This document shows, piece after piece, positions 9,100-17,134 of a stretch of 64,000 nt of DNA. The DNA comes from UBA2108 sp002713215 (GTDB lineage Bacteria > Bacteroidota > Bacteroidia > Flavobacteriales_G > Salibacteraceae), in assembly GCA_937891015.1 (NCBI GenBank), contig CALAPY010000019.1, positions 1-64,000 on the forward strand, given 5' to 3'. Made by a program: the position numbers and the translations under genes. Below the pieces are notes generated by a model. It did not search any database. It was not told where the DNA came from and worked only from the letters and a program-made list of their open reading frames with translations. Position 1 is the first letter of the stretch, and every line of letters starts with the position of its first letter.

Positions 9100-10202
9100 A
9101 ACCCTAATTCTTCTTTACACTCAGCCAATGCTTTAAAACAAAGTGCATTTTCTTCCGGGAGCCCTACGGTTATCCTTAAGCAATGAGGTAATCCAAAAGC
9201 CCGCAACGGTCTTACAAAAACTCCCTTTTTCATAAGAGCGTCGAACAATTCCTGAACCTGTTCAGCGCTTTCCAGGGTAAGCATAACAAAATTCGCAAAA
9301 CTGGGAACGTATTTGTAACCCAACTTGTGAAGCTCGCGGTAATATTTGTGCAATTCGTTCGTGTTGTTATGTACAGTTCGATTGAGGTATTCAGTATCCT
9401 GGATAGCTCCTACTCCTGCGGCCTGAGCAACATTGGACGGTTCGAAGGTCAATTTCACCTTCATCAATGCTTCTATCATACGTTCGGAGGCTATGGCATA
9501 ACCAATTCGAATAGCAGCAATACCGTATGCCTTTGAAAAAGTTCTAAGGGTCAACACATTATCGTATCGCAATAAAGTACTATCGGGATAGTCTTCCGAA
9601 AGGTCGCAGGCAAATTCGAAATAGGCCTCATCTACAATCACGATAATATGAGGAGGAACGATCTCCATAAAATCAATAAGTTCCTGCCTGGAAATCATGG
9701 CCCCGGTTGGATTATTCGGATTTGATAAATAGATTGCTTTGGTTTTTTCTCCAATGCTTTTTGCCAACCCCTTCAGGTCAAAATTGTAGGTCGAAGTCAA
9801 CGGAACTGTTTTTACATCGATCTTATTAGCCTTTGCCCATATGTAAACAGCCACAAAAGTTCCTTCACACGTTAACAACTCTTCACCCTGATTAAAAAAT
9901 GAATTAAACAGGTTATTGAAAAGGGATTCGGATCCATTTCCTACAGCCACATTTTCTATCTCCACCTTATTCTTCCTCGCAATTAATCCACGGAGTTCGA
10001 GGCATGCAGGATCAGGGTACAAATGAGAATTACTCATTGCATTGGTTAAATGTTTCATCGCCTCGGGCGAAGGACCAAAGTTGTTTTCGTTGTTCCAAAG
10101 AATGGCCGTTTCCTTCAATCCATACTCGCTAATAATCTGTTGAATGGGTTTACCCGGTTTATAGCTCTTTAACTCTTCAATATTCTTAGGGATAGTTACC
10201 AT
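9096..10202 (-). CDS. hisC: Histidinol-phosphate aminotransferase-like class I/II aminotransferase
   Basis: A 368-residue PLP-dependent fold-type I aminotransferase. The PLP lysine is K224 in TFSKAYG, followed by the phosphate-binding arginine in AAIRIGYA; SNPNNPTGA and VDEAYFEF are the other cofactor-site motifs. HisC converts histidinol phosphate and 2-oxoglutarate to imidazole-acetol phosphate and glutamate in histidine synthesis. No other his gene is in the window, so an aromatic or other amino-acid specificity is also possible. It is monocistronic, with its own TAnnTTTG promoter 22 bases upstream of the ATG, and converges on the nuclease gene with a 4-base overlap. Confidence 0.75.
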   Translation of the reverse strand: MVTIPKNIEELKSYKPGKPIQQIISEYGLKETAILWNNENNFGPSPEAMKHLTNAMSNSHLYPDPACLELRGLIARKNKVEIENVAVGNGSESLFNNLFNSFFNQGEELLTCEGTFVAVYIWAKANKIDVKTVPLTSTYNFDLKGLAKSIGEKTKAIYLSNPNNPTGAMISRQELIDFMEIVPPHIIVIVDEAYFEFACDLSEDYPDSTLLRYDNVLTLRTFSKAYGIAAIRIGYAIASERMIEALMKVKLTFEPSNVAQAAGVGAIQDTEYLNRTVHNNTNELHKYYRELHKLGYKYVPSFANFVMLTLESAEQVQELFDALMKKGVFVRPLRAFGLPHCLRITVGLPEENALCFKALAECKEELGF

Positions 10203-10224
10203 ACCTTTAAAAATTTGATGCGGT

Positions 10225-10256
10225 CAAATATAGTTTACAACATCAGTCCACTACAA
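10225..10256 (-). promoter_or_regulatory. Promoter of hisC-like gene (TTG-N21-TATATTTG)
   Basis: On the minus strand TTG (10256-10254) is followed after 21 bases by TATATTTG (10232-10225), matching the Bacteroidota sigma consensus TTTG-N17-23-TAnnTTTG. The start codon lies 22 bases downstream, leaving a short leader. Confidence 0.6.
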
Positions 10257-10344
10257 TGATAAGTGTGATATTTTAATATGATTATAAAGGCGCTATTAAA
10301 GAATAATGTGGGTTAGAAATATTACCTAATTAAAAAGAAACGTC

Positions 10345-10379
10345 ATTCCTGCGTCCCGATAACTATCGGGAGCAGGAAT
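10345..10379. repeat. REP-like long palindromic hairpin
   Basis: ATTCCTGC-G-TCCCGATA, a 2-base loop AC, then TATCGGGA-GCAGGAAT pair into a 16-base-pair stem with a single bulged G at 10353. The core CCCGATAACTATCGGG is a type of dispersed palindrome found in many Bacteroidota genomes (recalled, not searched). Only one copy occurs in this window. It could end transcription weakly, but no T run follows. Confidence 0.6.
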
Positions 10380-10617
10380 CTAGAAATAACACTAGATTAG
10401 TTTCACTGAGCTCCTTCGTCGGTTCCTTGTCAAACATAGAATGAAGGCTATTCCCACATTATCCTTGAACCGTGCAATTATAAATACCCAAACGCGAATA
10501 TCCAGGTTGCAAAAAAGCCAATCTGAACAGATAAAACAGTATTATTATTGGACGATTGACACGCCCCATTACAAATTAGTTTTATTTCTTTGGGTTCTAA
10601 ACAAAACCCAAACCCAA

Positions 10618-11040
10618 ATGCAGGATCCCTTTGCTAAAATGGACTATAACAAAAAGAGCTTACTGGCTTTATTTGTGCAACTTGCTAAGTCCGACAATGA
10701 TGTTGATGACAACGAAATTCAGTTTATAGAAGACATTAGGGAAAAGTTGGGAGTGTCACCGGAAGATCTGACCAATATTTGGGAAAATGAAAATGACTAC
10801 CCCTTGGATTCTCCTGAATCGGAACGGCACAGAATGACCATTTTGTATCAATTACTCTACCTTACCAAAATAGATGGCGTTGTTACCAGGGAAGAAGAAG
10901 TGTTTGTGCATAAGGTGGCACTTAAACTGGGCATCAACGGACAACTAACATCGGAATTGATAGAAGTTGTTAAGCAACACATTGGTACTGAAATTAAACC
11001 AAATGATTTGCTTGATGTGATTAAGAAATACATGAATTAA
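10618..11040 (+). CDS. TerB-like helical protein
   Basis: A 140-residue acidic, all-helical protein. The region KSLLALFVQLAKSDNDVDDNE...FIEDIREKLG...MTILYQLLYLTKIDGVVTREE shows the TerB/DjlA-type pattern: two helical halves, each with an Asp-rich D-x-D/E-x-E turn (SDNDVDDNE and KIDGVVTREE) thought to bind metal. TerB-fold domains occur in tellurite-resistance and membrane-stress systems, but no other ter gene is present, so a tellurite role is not supported. The start is placed at ATG 10618 instead of the longer frame from 10441. A Kazal lipoprotein gene begins immediately after the stop codon, so they are probably one transcript. Confidence 0.7.
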   Translation: MQDPFAKMDYNKKSLLALFVQLAKSDNDVDDNEIQFIEDIREKLGVSPEDLTNIWENENDYPLDSPESERHRMTILYQLLYLTKIDGVVTREEEVFVHKVALKLGINGQLTSELIEVVKQHIGTEIKPNDLLDVIKKYMN

Positions 11041-11268
11041 TTGAAAGCTCTCATTCTCTTTGGTTTCCTTTTAGCGTTTACCTCATGTCACAAAAATGAG
11101 GCTTCTACCCCCACGCCAACCCCTGTCTGTATAGCCAAACAAATTGATGACTGTATATGCACCTATGAATACGACCCGGTTTGCGGTTGCGACAATAAAA
11201 CCTATGGCAATGCCTGTGCCGCTGAATGCAATAGTATTCGGGAGTTCACAAAGGGTGAATGTAAGTAG
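11041..11268 (+). CDS. Kazal-domain lipoprotein
   Basis: A 75-residue lipoprotein. The only possible start is TTG at 11041, directly after the TAA of the TerB-like gene. The signal ILFGFLLAFTSC ends in a lipobox Cys, followed by a Thr/Pro linker. The rest is one Kazal domain: C..KQIDDCICTYEYDPVCGCDNKTYGNACAAEC...KGEC contains six conserved Cys and the PVCGCD.KTY.N.C core. Kazal domains inhibit serine proteases by a substrate-like loop; bacterial examples are thought to protect against host or competitor proteases. Location is the outer or inner membrane surface. Confidence 0.82.
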   Translation: MKALILFGFLLAFTSCHKNEASTPTPTPVCIAKQIDDCICTYEYDPVCGCDNKTYGNACAAECNSIREFTKGECK

Positions 11269-11314
11269 TTGATATCGGGCTACTAGTATCCAATCATTTC
11301 CTATTTTTAGCCCC

Positions 11315-13372
11315 ATGCTAAAACGCCTAAAAGCCAGTTTTAATATTCAGTTGTTGCTCATTGCTATATTGTGTTTCATCGCCTTTGGCAATACCTTTAA
11401 ACACGACTTTGTATTGGATGACCGATCGGCAATACTTGAAAATTTTTTAGTTAAAAAAGGAATTGCCGGCATACCTGAGATTTGGCAGCATTCGTACATG
11501 TATGGTTACAGCAGGCAAAACGACGAAACCTATCGACCCGTTCCGTCTACCCTATTCGCCATAACTTACAGCGCGTTTGAATTAAACTCAACCCCTTATC
11601 ATCTCATCCAGATTCTCATATATACCCTTTTGTGTGTACTGGTATTGTTCTATCTCAAAAGATTGCTACGGGAATATCACCCTCTTTATCCGTTTTTAAT
11701 TACGGCTTTGTTTTGTGTCCATCCAATTCACACCGAAGTGGTGGCTAACATTAAGAGTGCGGATGAAATACTGGCCCTGCTTTTCAGTATTGGAGCTTTG
11801 CATCTTTCCCTGGTCGCTTTGGACAAAAACAAAACCACTTTGATTGGCCTGTCTATCGTATCGTACTTTTTGGCCGTTTGTAGTAAAGAATCGGCGATTA
11901 CCCTTGTTGTATTATTTCCATTGCAATTCTGGTTTTTCCGGAATTACTCCATCAGAAAAATGGCATTGCCTGCCGCAGCCCTGCTACTTCCGTTGGCCGT
12001 TTACTTTATAATTCGGGGTAGTCTATTGGAGAGCATGACCTTTGTTGAGGGCAGTTCCAAGCTTAGCGTCTACAACAATTCACTTTTGGGAGCCAATTCC
12101 ATATCAGAGTCCATTGGCACTGCTTTTACAGTCCTGGGTTACTACATCAAACTATTGTTTCTTCCCACCAATTTAAGCTACGATTACAGTTTCAATGCTT
12201 TTCCGATTGTTGAACTCCATAATCTAAAATCATTGATTTCCGTAGGCATTTATTTGTTGTTGGGAGCATTAGCATTAATAGGGATTATACGAAAATGGGG
12301 GCTTGCTTTCGGAATAATCCTGTTTTTGGCTGTGTTAAGCATTTACAGTAACCTATTCGTGAAAATTGCTTCTTCCGGAGGAGAACGCTTTTTGTTTGCT
12401 CCCCTTCTCGGCTTTCTCCTGTTTGTGGTATTAGGAATAGATCAAATTCAAAAGGAAAAAACAATTCGCTGGATCAATCAATCCAGTGTCTCAATCCTAT
12501 CCATTGGAGTCATCATTCTATTCACCTCCATGACCATTTCCAGAAATTCGGACTGGAACAATGAGGGGAATTTGTTTTTAATTGATGTAGAAAAAGTTCC
12601 TGAATCGTTCCGAACCAACCTGTTTGCTGCAAATGTCTATGAACAAAATGCCATTTATGCTTCTAATCCTACAGTTAAATCCAATTTGTATAAAAGTGCC
12701 CTGGAACATCTGAAAACAGCCTACAAAATTTATCCGGAATACGACGAAACCTACATCCAGATGGCAGATATATACAAACAACAAGGCGATTGGGCTAAAA
12801 TGAAAAAAGTATGTAAGGCCGGTTTAAAACATCATGAAGATAATTTGGACTTAACCTTTATGCTGGGGGATGCTCATATGAATTTAAACGAGTTTTCGGC
12901 TTCCCGAAAAAATTTCTTAAAGTTGATCAGTTCTAAAGATACTTCTCAGCGAAACTCAGCCATGTTTAACATGGGAGCCACTTATCTAAATGAGCAGCGC
13001 TTCGATTCCTCCATCCATTGGTTTGAGCGGATAAAGGAATACAGGCCAGATGACATTAATATTAGTTACTATTTAGCTATTGCCTATTTCCAGGTTGAAA
13101 ACAGCGATAAGGCTGTTCAATTATTCTCACGTATACCTAACGACCATCCTACCTATGCACATAGTCAATCGTCTATAGGAACCATCTATTTGCTCGAGGA
13201 ACAATACGAAAAGGCTATCGAGCATTTTAACCTGGCGCTGTTGGTTGTGCCAGGCGATGAAAATATCCTAAATAATATGGTTGTTGCTTATCAGGCCCTG
13301 GGAGATTTTGAAAAAGCAGAGGAGTGTATTGCAATGATTAACTCACCAAACGCCTTACCTGGTCTTCAGTAA
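11315..13372 (+). CDS. TMTC-like membrane protein with GT-C N-terminus and TPR C-terminus
   Basis: A 685-residue protein. The first roughly 400 residues hold about ten hydrophobic segments. An early loop carries KHDFVLDDRSAILEN, the Asp-Asp motif expected at the first periplasmic loop of GT-C glycosyltransferases, then YRPVPSTLFAI and CVHPIHTEVVANIKSADEILAL, all typical of the TMTC/DUF1736 type. Residues of about 440-675 contain five or more tetratricopeptide repeats (for example PTYAHSQSSIGTIYLLEEQYEKA). Eukaryotic TMTCs O-mannosylate proteins; the bacterial activity is inferred only. The near-consensus box TATTTTTA ends 5 bases before the ATG. The last 35 bases overlap recQ tail to tail. 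Confidence 0.75.
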   Translation: MLKRLKASFNIQLLLIAILCFIAFGNTFKHDFVLDDRSAILENFLVKKGIAGIPEIWQHSYMYGYSRQNDETYRPVPSTLFAITYSAFELNSTPYHLIQILIYTLLCVLVLFYLKRLLREYHPLYPFLITALFCVHPIHTEVVANIKSADEILALLFSIGALHLSLVALDKNKTTLIGLSIVSYFLAVCSKESAITLVVLFPLQFWFFRNYSIRKMALPAAALLLPLAVYFIIRGSLLESMTFVEGSSKLSVYNNSLLGANSISESIGTAFTVLGYYIKLLFLPTNLSYDYSFNAFPIVELHNLKSLISVGIYLLLGALALIGIIRKWGLAFGIILFLAVLSIYSNLFVKIASSGGERFLFAPLLGFLLFVVLGIDQIQKEKTIRWINQSSVSILSIGVIILFTSMTISRNSDWNNEGNLFLIDVEKVPESFRTNLFAANVYEQNAIYASNPTVKSNLYKSALEHLKTAYKIYPEYDETYIQMADIYKQQGDWAKMKKVCKAGLKHHEDNLDLTFMLGDAHMNLNEFSASRKNFLKLISSKDTSQRNSAMFNMGATYLNEQRFDSSIHWFERIKEYRPDDINISYYLAIAYFQVENSDKAVQLFSRIPNDHPTYAHSQSSIGTIYLLEEQYEKAIEHFNLALLVVPGDENILNNMVVAYQALGDFEKAEECIAMINSPNALPGLQ

Positions 13373-15233
13373 TTTCAATTTGTTCGGTTTCTTCGAGCCA
13401 TTCGAGTGCCTGAATAATAAGATCTTCTCTTGAATGCACCATTTCAAATACTTCATCAACCATTAGTTCTGATTTGTCCAGAAGGGCCAATATTTTAATT
13501 CCAACTTCATCGACCGATGCTTGTTTGGGGTTTTCTACCCGGCAATAATCACAAATACCGCAGCTTGGTGCATCTATTTGCCCAAAGTAATCCAACAGAT
13601 AAGCAGAGCGGCAATGACCGCCAAGAACGTAGTCTACCATTCGATTCATTTTTTCAAATGCCCGTTCCTTTCTCCATTCGTAGTTTTCTTTTGAAATAAT
13701 TAGGTTTTGAATGGGTATTTTCTCTTGCGTAAAGGTTAATAGAGGCTCATCGGATGCGGGGATATAATCGATAATGCTCTTATTGGCATAAGAACTCAAT
13801 AGCTTAACCAATTCGCTACGTTTAATACCAAGCCTTTTGGCAATTACAAATTCGTCAATTCTCACATACCCGCTGAGCAGTCCTGAATATGAACGTAACA
13901 GGGTTTGCAAAACGCTTGAAGTCTTACTATCCTTAACTTCCAATTGATAGAATGACTTTTTATCCAATAAAAACATGACGCGAGCAGGATGTTTTATCGC
14001 ATCGCTAAGTGCAATTAGCCCTTCCTGCTCCAAAATCTTCAATGCGTTAAAAGCCTCCAGCGGATTGAGGTTGTAGCGCTTGCAAAAGGATTTCAAAGCA
14101 AAAGGAAAAACCTCCTCCTTCCCTGCTCCATCGGCAAGCCTCAAATAATTACCTAATGCCTTGTATACTCTTTTTATAAAAGCCTTTTCCGGAAACGATA
14201 CCTTGTGTTTTTGTTTTAGGTCTTCAATGTCCTTGTCTTCGAACAGAATTATGGCAAACGCGTCCTTTTCATCTCGCCCTGCCCTACCTGCTTCCTGAAA
14301 GTAAGCTTCCAATGTATCAGGCAAATCGAAATGAACCACCCAGCGAACATCCGGCTTGTCTATGCCCATTCCAAATGCATTGGTAGCTGCTATCACCTGA
14401 ATTTGTCCCTTTACCCAGGCGGCTTGTCTAATATCTCTAATTTCACCAGACAAGCCTGCGTGGTAGGCATCGGCAACAATGTTCCTGGCCTGTAATTCCC
14501 TGGCGATGTATTCTGTCCCCTTTCTGCTTCTAACGTATACAATTCCACTTCCACCCGTTTTTTGAATCAAGCGAACCAGGCGCCCTAACTTATCTTCTTC
14601 TTTTCGTACGAAATAGGCCAGGTTTTTTCGCTCAAAGCTTTTAGCAAATACCTGCTTCTTTTTGAATCTTAGTTTGTCCTGAATATCTTCTACTACTTCT
14701 GGTGTTGCCGTGGCTGTTAGCGCCATTACCGGAACCCTAAGTAAAGTATTTCTCAATTCGGCAATATTGAGGTAAGCGGGCCTAAAGTCGTAGCCCCATT
14801 GCGAGATACAATGCGATTCGTCAATGGCCAGTAAATTAATATTCATTTTATGGACTCTTGCCATAAACATATCGGTTTGCAATCGTTCAGGAGAGACATA
14901 CAAAAACTTGTATTTACCTACAACACAATTATCCAGGGCAATGTCAATCTCACGCTGTCTCATAGCCGAAGTAATGGCAATTGCAGCAATGTTTCGTTCC
15001 TGCAAATTGGCCACCTGGTCTTTCATTAAAGCAATGAGGGGAGAAACTACAATGCACATTCCATCTTGTGCAATAGCCGGTACCTGAAAGCAAATTGATT
15101 TTCCTCCACCAGTAGGTAACAATGCCAAGCAATCCTTTTGATCTAATGCAGATTGGATAATTTCTTCCTGTAGAGGACGAAAGGAAGAGTATCCCCAGTA
15201 TTTTTTAAGAATGGAGTGAATTTGAGAAGGCAT
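13338..15233 (-). CDS. recQ: ATP-dependent DNA helicase RecQ
   Basis: A 631-residue superfamily 2 helicase that unwinds DNA 3' to 5' in recombination and fork repair. Walker A is LLPTGGGKS (K45), motif II is AIDESHCISQWGYDFRP, motif III LTATATPE, and the motif V-VI region is AATNAFGMGIDKPDVRWVVH and EAGRAGRD. The RQC zinc cluster is spread over KSFCKRY and HCRSAYLLDYFGQ...CGICDYC; the C-terminus is a short helical region without an obvious full HRDC domain. An upstream in-frame start at 15254 exists, but ATG 15233 follows a TAnnTTTG box by 6 bases. The last 35 bases overlap the TPR gene on the other strand. Confidence 0.93.
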   Translation of the reverse strand: MPSQIHSILKKYWGYSSFRPLQEEIIQSALDQKDCLALLPTGGGKSICFQVPAIAQDGMCIVVSPLIALMKDQVANLQERNIAAIAITSAMRQREIDIALDNCVVGKYKFLYVSPERLQTDMFMARVHKMNINLLAIDESHCISQWGYDFRPAYLNIAELRNTLLRVPVMALTATATPEVVEDIQDKLRFKKKQVFAKSFERKNLAYFVRKEEDKLGRLVRLIQKTGGSGIVYVRSRKGTEYIARELQARNIVADAYHAGLSGEIRDIRQAAWVKGQIQVIAATNAFGMGIDKPDVRWVVHFDLPDTLEAYFQEAGRAGRDEKDAFAIILFEDKDIEDLKQKHKVSFPEKAFIKRVYKALGNYLRLADGAGKEEVFPFALKSFCKRYNLNPLEAFNALKILEQEGLIALSDAIKHPARVMFLLDKKSFYQLEVKDSKTSSVLQTLLRSYSGLLSGYVRIDEFVIAKRLGIKRSELVKLLSSYANKSIIDYIPASDEPLLTFTQEKIPIQNLIISKENYEWRKERAFEKMNRMVDYVLGGHCRSAYLLDYFGQIDAPSCGICDYCRVENPKQASVDEVGIKILALLDKSELMVDEVFEMVHSREDLIIQALEWLEETEQIEITEDQVRRLVS

Positions 15234-15239
15234 TGAATG

Positions 15240-15247
15240 CAAAACTA
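15240..15247 (-). promoter_or_regulatory. Bacteroidota -7 box TAGTTTTG upstream of recQ
   Basis: A perfect TAnnTTTG box on the minus strand, 6 bases before the recQ ATG at 15233. The spacing points to a leaderless or nearly leaderless mRNA and supports the shorter start. Confidence 0.55.
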
Positions 15248-15276
15248 AACACAAATGAAGGGCTCATTGCCATTCA

Positions 15277-17040
15277 CTAGTCCCCTTCAAATTCATAAGT
15301 GACTACGGTTTGACTACTGGATTCTTCAACGCTAACCAATTTTAATCTAGTACCCGGAAGGGTAACGATTTGGTCCTCCTTGGTTCCCATAGCATTAGAT
15401 TCATCATAATCATTGTTAGTATGTGCATCGGTAAATACATATGCCTGGAGGTTATTAACTACCATTTTAAACTTTCCTTTGCCCACATAACCCTCTCCAT
15501 AAAATCGAATGATAGGATCTACATATATTTCTTCTTTATCCAAATCGTCAATATCTGTCTCCGATTCCATTCCTGGCACTCGCGATGCATGTGAAGATAA
15601 AGATTTGAAAGTTTTAAGCGGACATTTTTTGACAGCCCTTGCAAAAGATTCATACTCGTCATCAAGCTCTTCATTTTTTTCTTTCTCATTCTTGTCTTTG
15701 CCTAAATAGGTGTTCATTTTTCTACTGCTATCCACCATTGCATTCAATGCCTTTCCCTCCTTTTTCTCATTAAGCTCTTCCTCGTCTAAATACTTATCTG
15801 CTTCTTTACTTATTAATTTGTAGTTTTTATCTATGTATTGTTGATCTGTACCACCTGCCCAAAAATAACTTCTTACTGCATCTTTCCATTCGTCCAACCC
15901 TTTCTTTGTAGGATCATTGTAGTAATCCTCTTTGGCAGTCTCTACCGCTTTTTTCTGGCTGCCTCCTTTCTCTTTATTTCCTAATTGAATTACAGGTTTT
16001 CGTTGAATGTAATTGGCCAATTTAGCCCCCGCTTTTTTCTTCAGCTGAGCACTGGCAACAGAAGCTACTTCACGACTTGCCAACTTGGAAGGAAGTTTTA
16101 ACGATCCTGCATCCAGCAGGCCTACCCGTACACTCTCCTGAAGTTTCTGTTTGGCCTCTTTTACTATTATTCCAATAAACTCCTCAACACCGGTTGCTTT
16201 TTTGGTTAATGGTGCAAACTTGTAAATAGCCGATTCAATATGCAAAGCGCTTTGGCTCCCATAATATTGAAACCAATAGGCTATGTAAGGACAGTCTTTT
16301 GGAGTCTGATTAACCTGCTTTAAAATTACTGTTGCTTCTTTGGTTATTTTGGAATGAAGTTGTTCCAGAAACTGTTCTTTACCCAGTTTTTCTTTGTTGC
16401 CTTTTTGATTGGTAATAAAACGAGTTTCACTTGTACCTGCGTCTTTTTCCGCTTGCTGAATGATACTCTTGTTTTGAATCACTTGCGAATGAACATTGTT
16501 TTCTACTCCAAGCTTCACCGCACCTACCGAAACTTCCCTCAACGCCTTTTCTCCCATAATGGTTGCTTCAGTTTCTAAGCCTTCATCATCATTTATATTA
16601 ACGTTTCCCTTCAACTGGGTAGTTGGTTGTACTCTACCCTGCTTTTGCTGTACAACATGCCAAGCCTCGTGCGGCAAATGTCTTTCCTGGCCCGAAGCCA
16701 AATGAATATCAGTTCCCTGAGCATAGGCATGTGCCTGCAATTGATTTGGTTTATCAGAGTTGTAATGAACTTTAACGTCATCCATTGAATAACCAGAAAG
16801 GTTTTCAATTCCTGATTTTAACTGATCGGGCAAACCTGTATTGTTCTTCTTTTTTTGAATTGGGAAATTCTGGCGTGAAGAAAAACTGTTGGCTAAATCT
16901 TGAATTTTCTTTAACTGTAAAGGCTCTGATCGATTATCCTTAAATTGCAGAACGCCCTTACTGGATGACTGTTTTTGTGCACCTTCGTTAGCATGTATAT
17001 GATTTTTGTTTTTGTGAGAATTGTTGCTGTGCGTTTGCAT
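15277..17040 (-). CDS. DUF4157 (eCIS core domain) protein with HExxH and unknown C-terminal region
   Basis: A 587-residue protein without signal peptide. Residues of about 68-150 are a DUF4157 domain: LPDQLKSGIENLSGYSMDDV, then HYNSDKPNQLQAHAYAQG and the zinc-peptidase-like LPHEAWHVVQQ (H124, E125, H128). Short QRKPVIQL/PIQKKKN-type peptides recur through the linker regions, as usual in this family. DUF4157 proteins are linked to extracellular contractile injection systems (eCIS) as cargo or assembly components, but no eCIS structural gene is nearby. Residues of about 150-480 are Lys/Glu-rich and helical. The C-terminal hundred residues (IIRFYGEGYVGKG... KEDQIVTLPGTRLKLVSVEE) vaguely recall the end of ADP-ribosyltransferase folds; this is weak. 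ATG 17040 is chosen because a promoter box lies 8 bases upstream. Confidence 0.75.
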   Translation of the reverse strand: MQTHSNNSHKNKNHIHANEGAQKQSSSKGVLQFKDNRSEPLQLKKIQDLANSFSSRQNFPIQKKKNNTGLPDQLKSGIENLSGYSMDDVKVHYNSDKPNQLQAHAYAQGTDIHLASGQERHLPHEAWHVVQQKQGRVQPTTQLKGNVNINDDEGLETEATIMGEKALREVSVGAVKLGVENNVHSQVIQNKSIIQQAEKDAGTSETRFITNQKGNKEKLGKEQFLEQLHSKITKEATVILKQVNQTPKDCPYIAYWFQYYGSQSALHIESAIYKFAPLTKKATGVEEFIGIIVKEAKQKLQESVRVGLLDAGSLKLPSKLASREVASVASAQLKKKAGAKLANYIQRKPVIQLGNKEKGGSQKKAVETAKEDYYNDPTKKGLDEWKDAVRSYFWAGGTDQQYIDKNYKLISKEADKYLDEEELNEKKEGKALNAMVDSSRKMNTYLGKDKNEKEKNEELDDEYESFARAVKKCPLKTFKSLSSHASRVPGMESETDIDDLDKEEIYVDPIIRFYGEGYVGKGKFKMVVNNLQAYVFTDAHTNNDYDESNAMGTKEDQIVTLPGTRLKLVSVEESSSQTVVTYEFEGD

Positions 17041-17048
17041 AATCCTCT

Positions 17049-17056
17049 CAAATCTA
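17049..17056 (-). promoter_or_regulatory. Bacteroidota -7 box TAGATTTG upstream of the DUF4157 gene
   Basis: A perfect TAnnTTTG box on the minus strand 8 bases before ATG 17040. It sits inside the longer frame that begins at 17085, which argues against that longer start. Confidence 0.5.
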
Positions 17057-17134
17057 TGACTTTTTGAAAAGAGAAATTGAACCAAAAAGTATTAAATAAA
17101 CAAAATGGAGAAACACTATAAGAAACTAAGGGAG

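Larger units (their letters stand above)
10203..10617. other. Long intergenic region with promoter and repeat-like hairpin
   Basis: These 415 bases separate the hisC-like and TerB-like genes. They hold the hisC promoter (10225-10256), a long hairpin (10345-10379) and a weaker box TAGTTTTA at 10577-10584 with TTG 18 bases upstream, which may drive the TerB-like gene. An open frame continues from 10441 into the TerB gene, but its first 59 residues (rich in Gln, Thr, Tyr) resemble no domain and run through this box, so they are taken as noncoding. Confidence 0.5.

Noticed and set aside
10441..10617. N-terminal extension of the TerB-like gene
   Set aside because: The 59 extra residues match no domain, and a likely promoter box lies within them at 10577-10584.
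10618..11040. Tellurite-resistance operon
   Set aside because: Only a TerB-like fold is present; terC, terD and terE are absent.
15277..17040. DUF4157 protein as part of a local contractile injection system
   Set aside because: No sheath, tube, baseplate, spike or AAA+ gene is present in the window.
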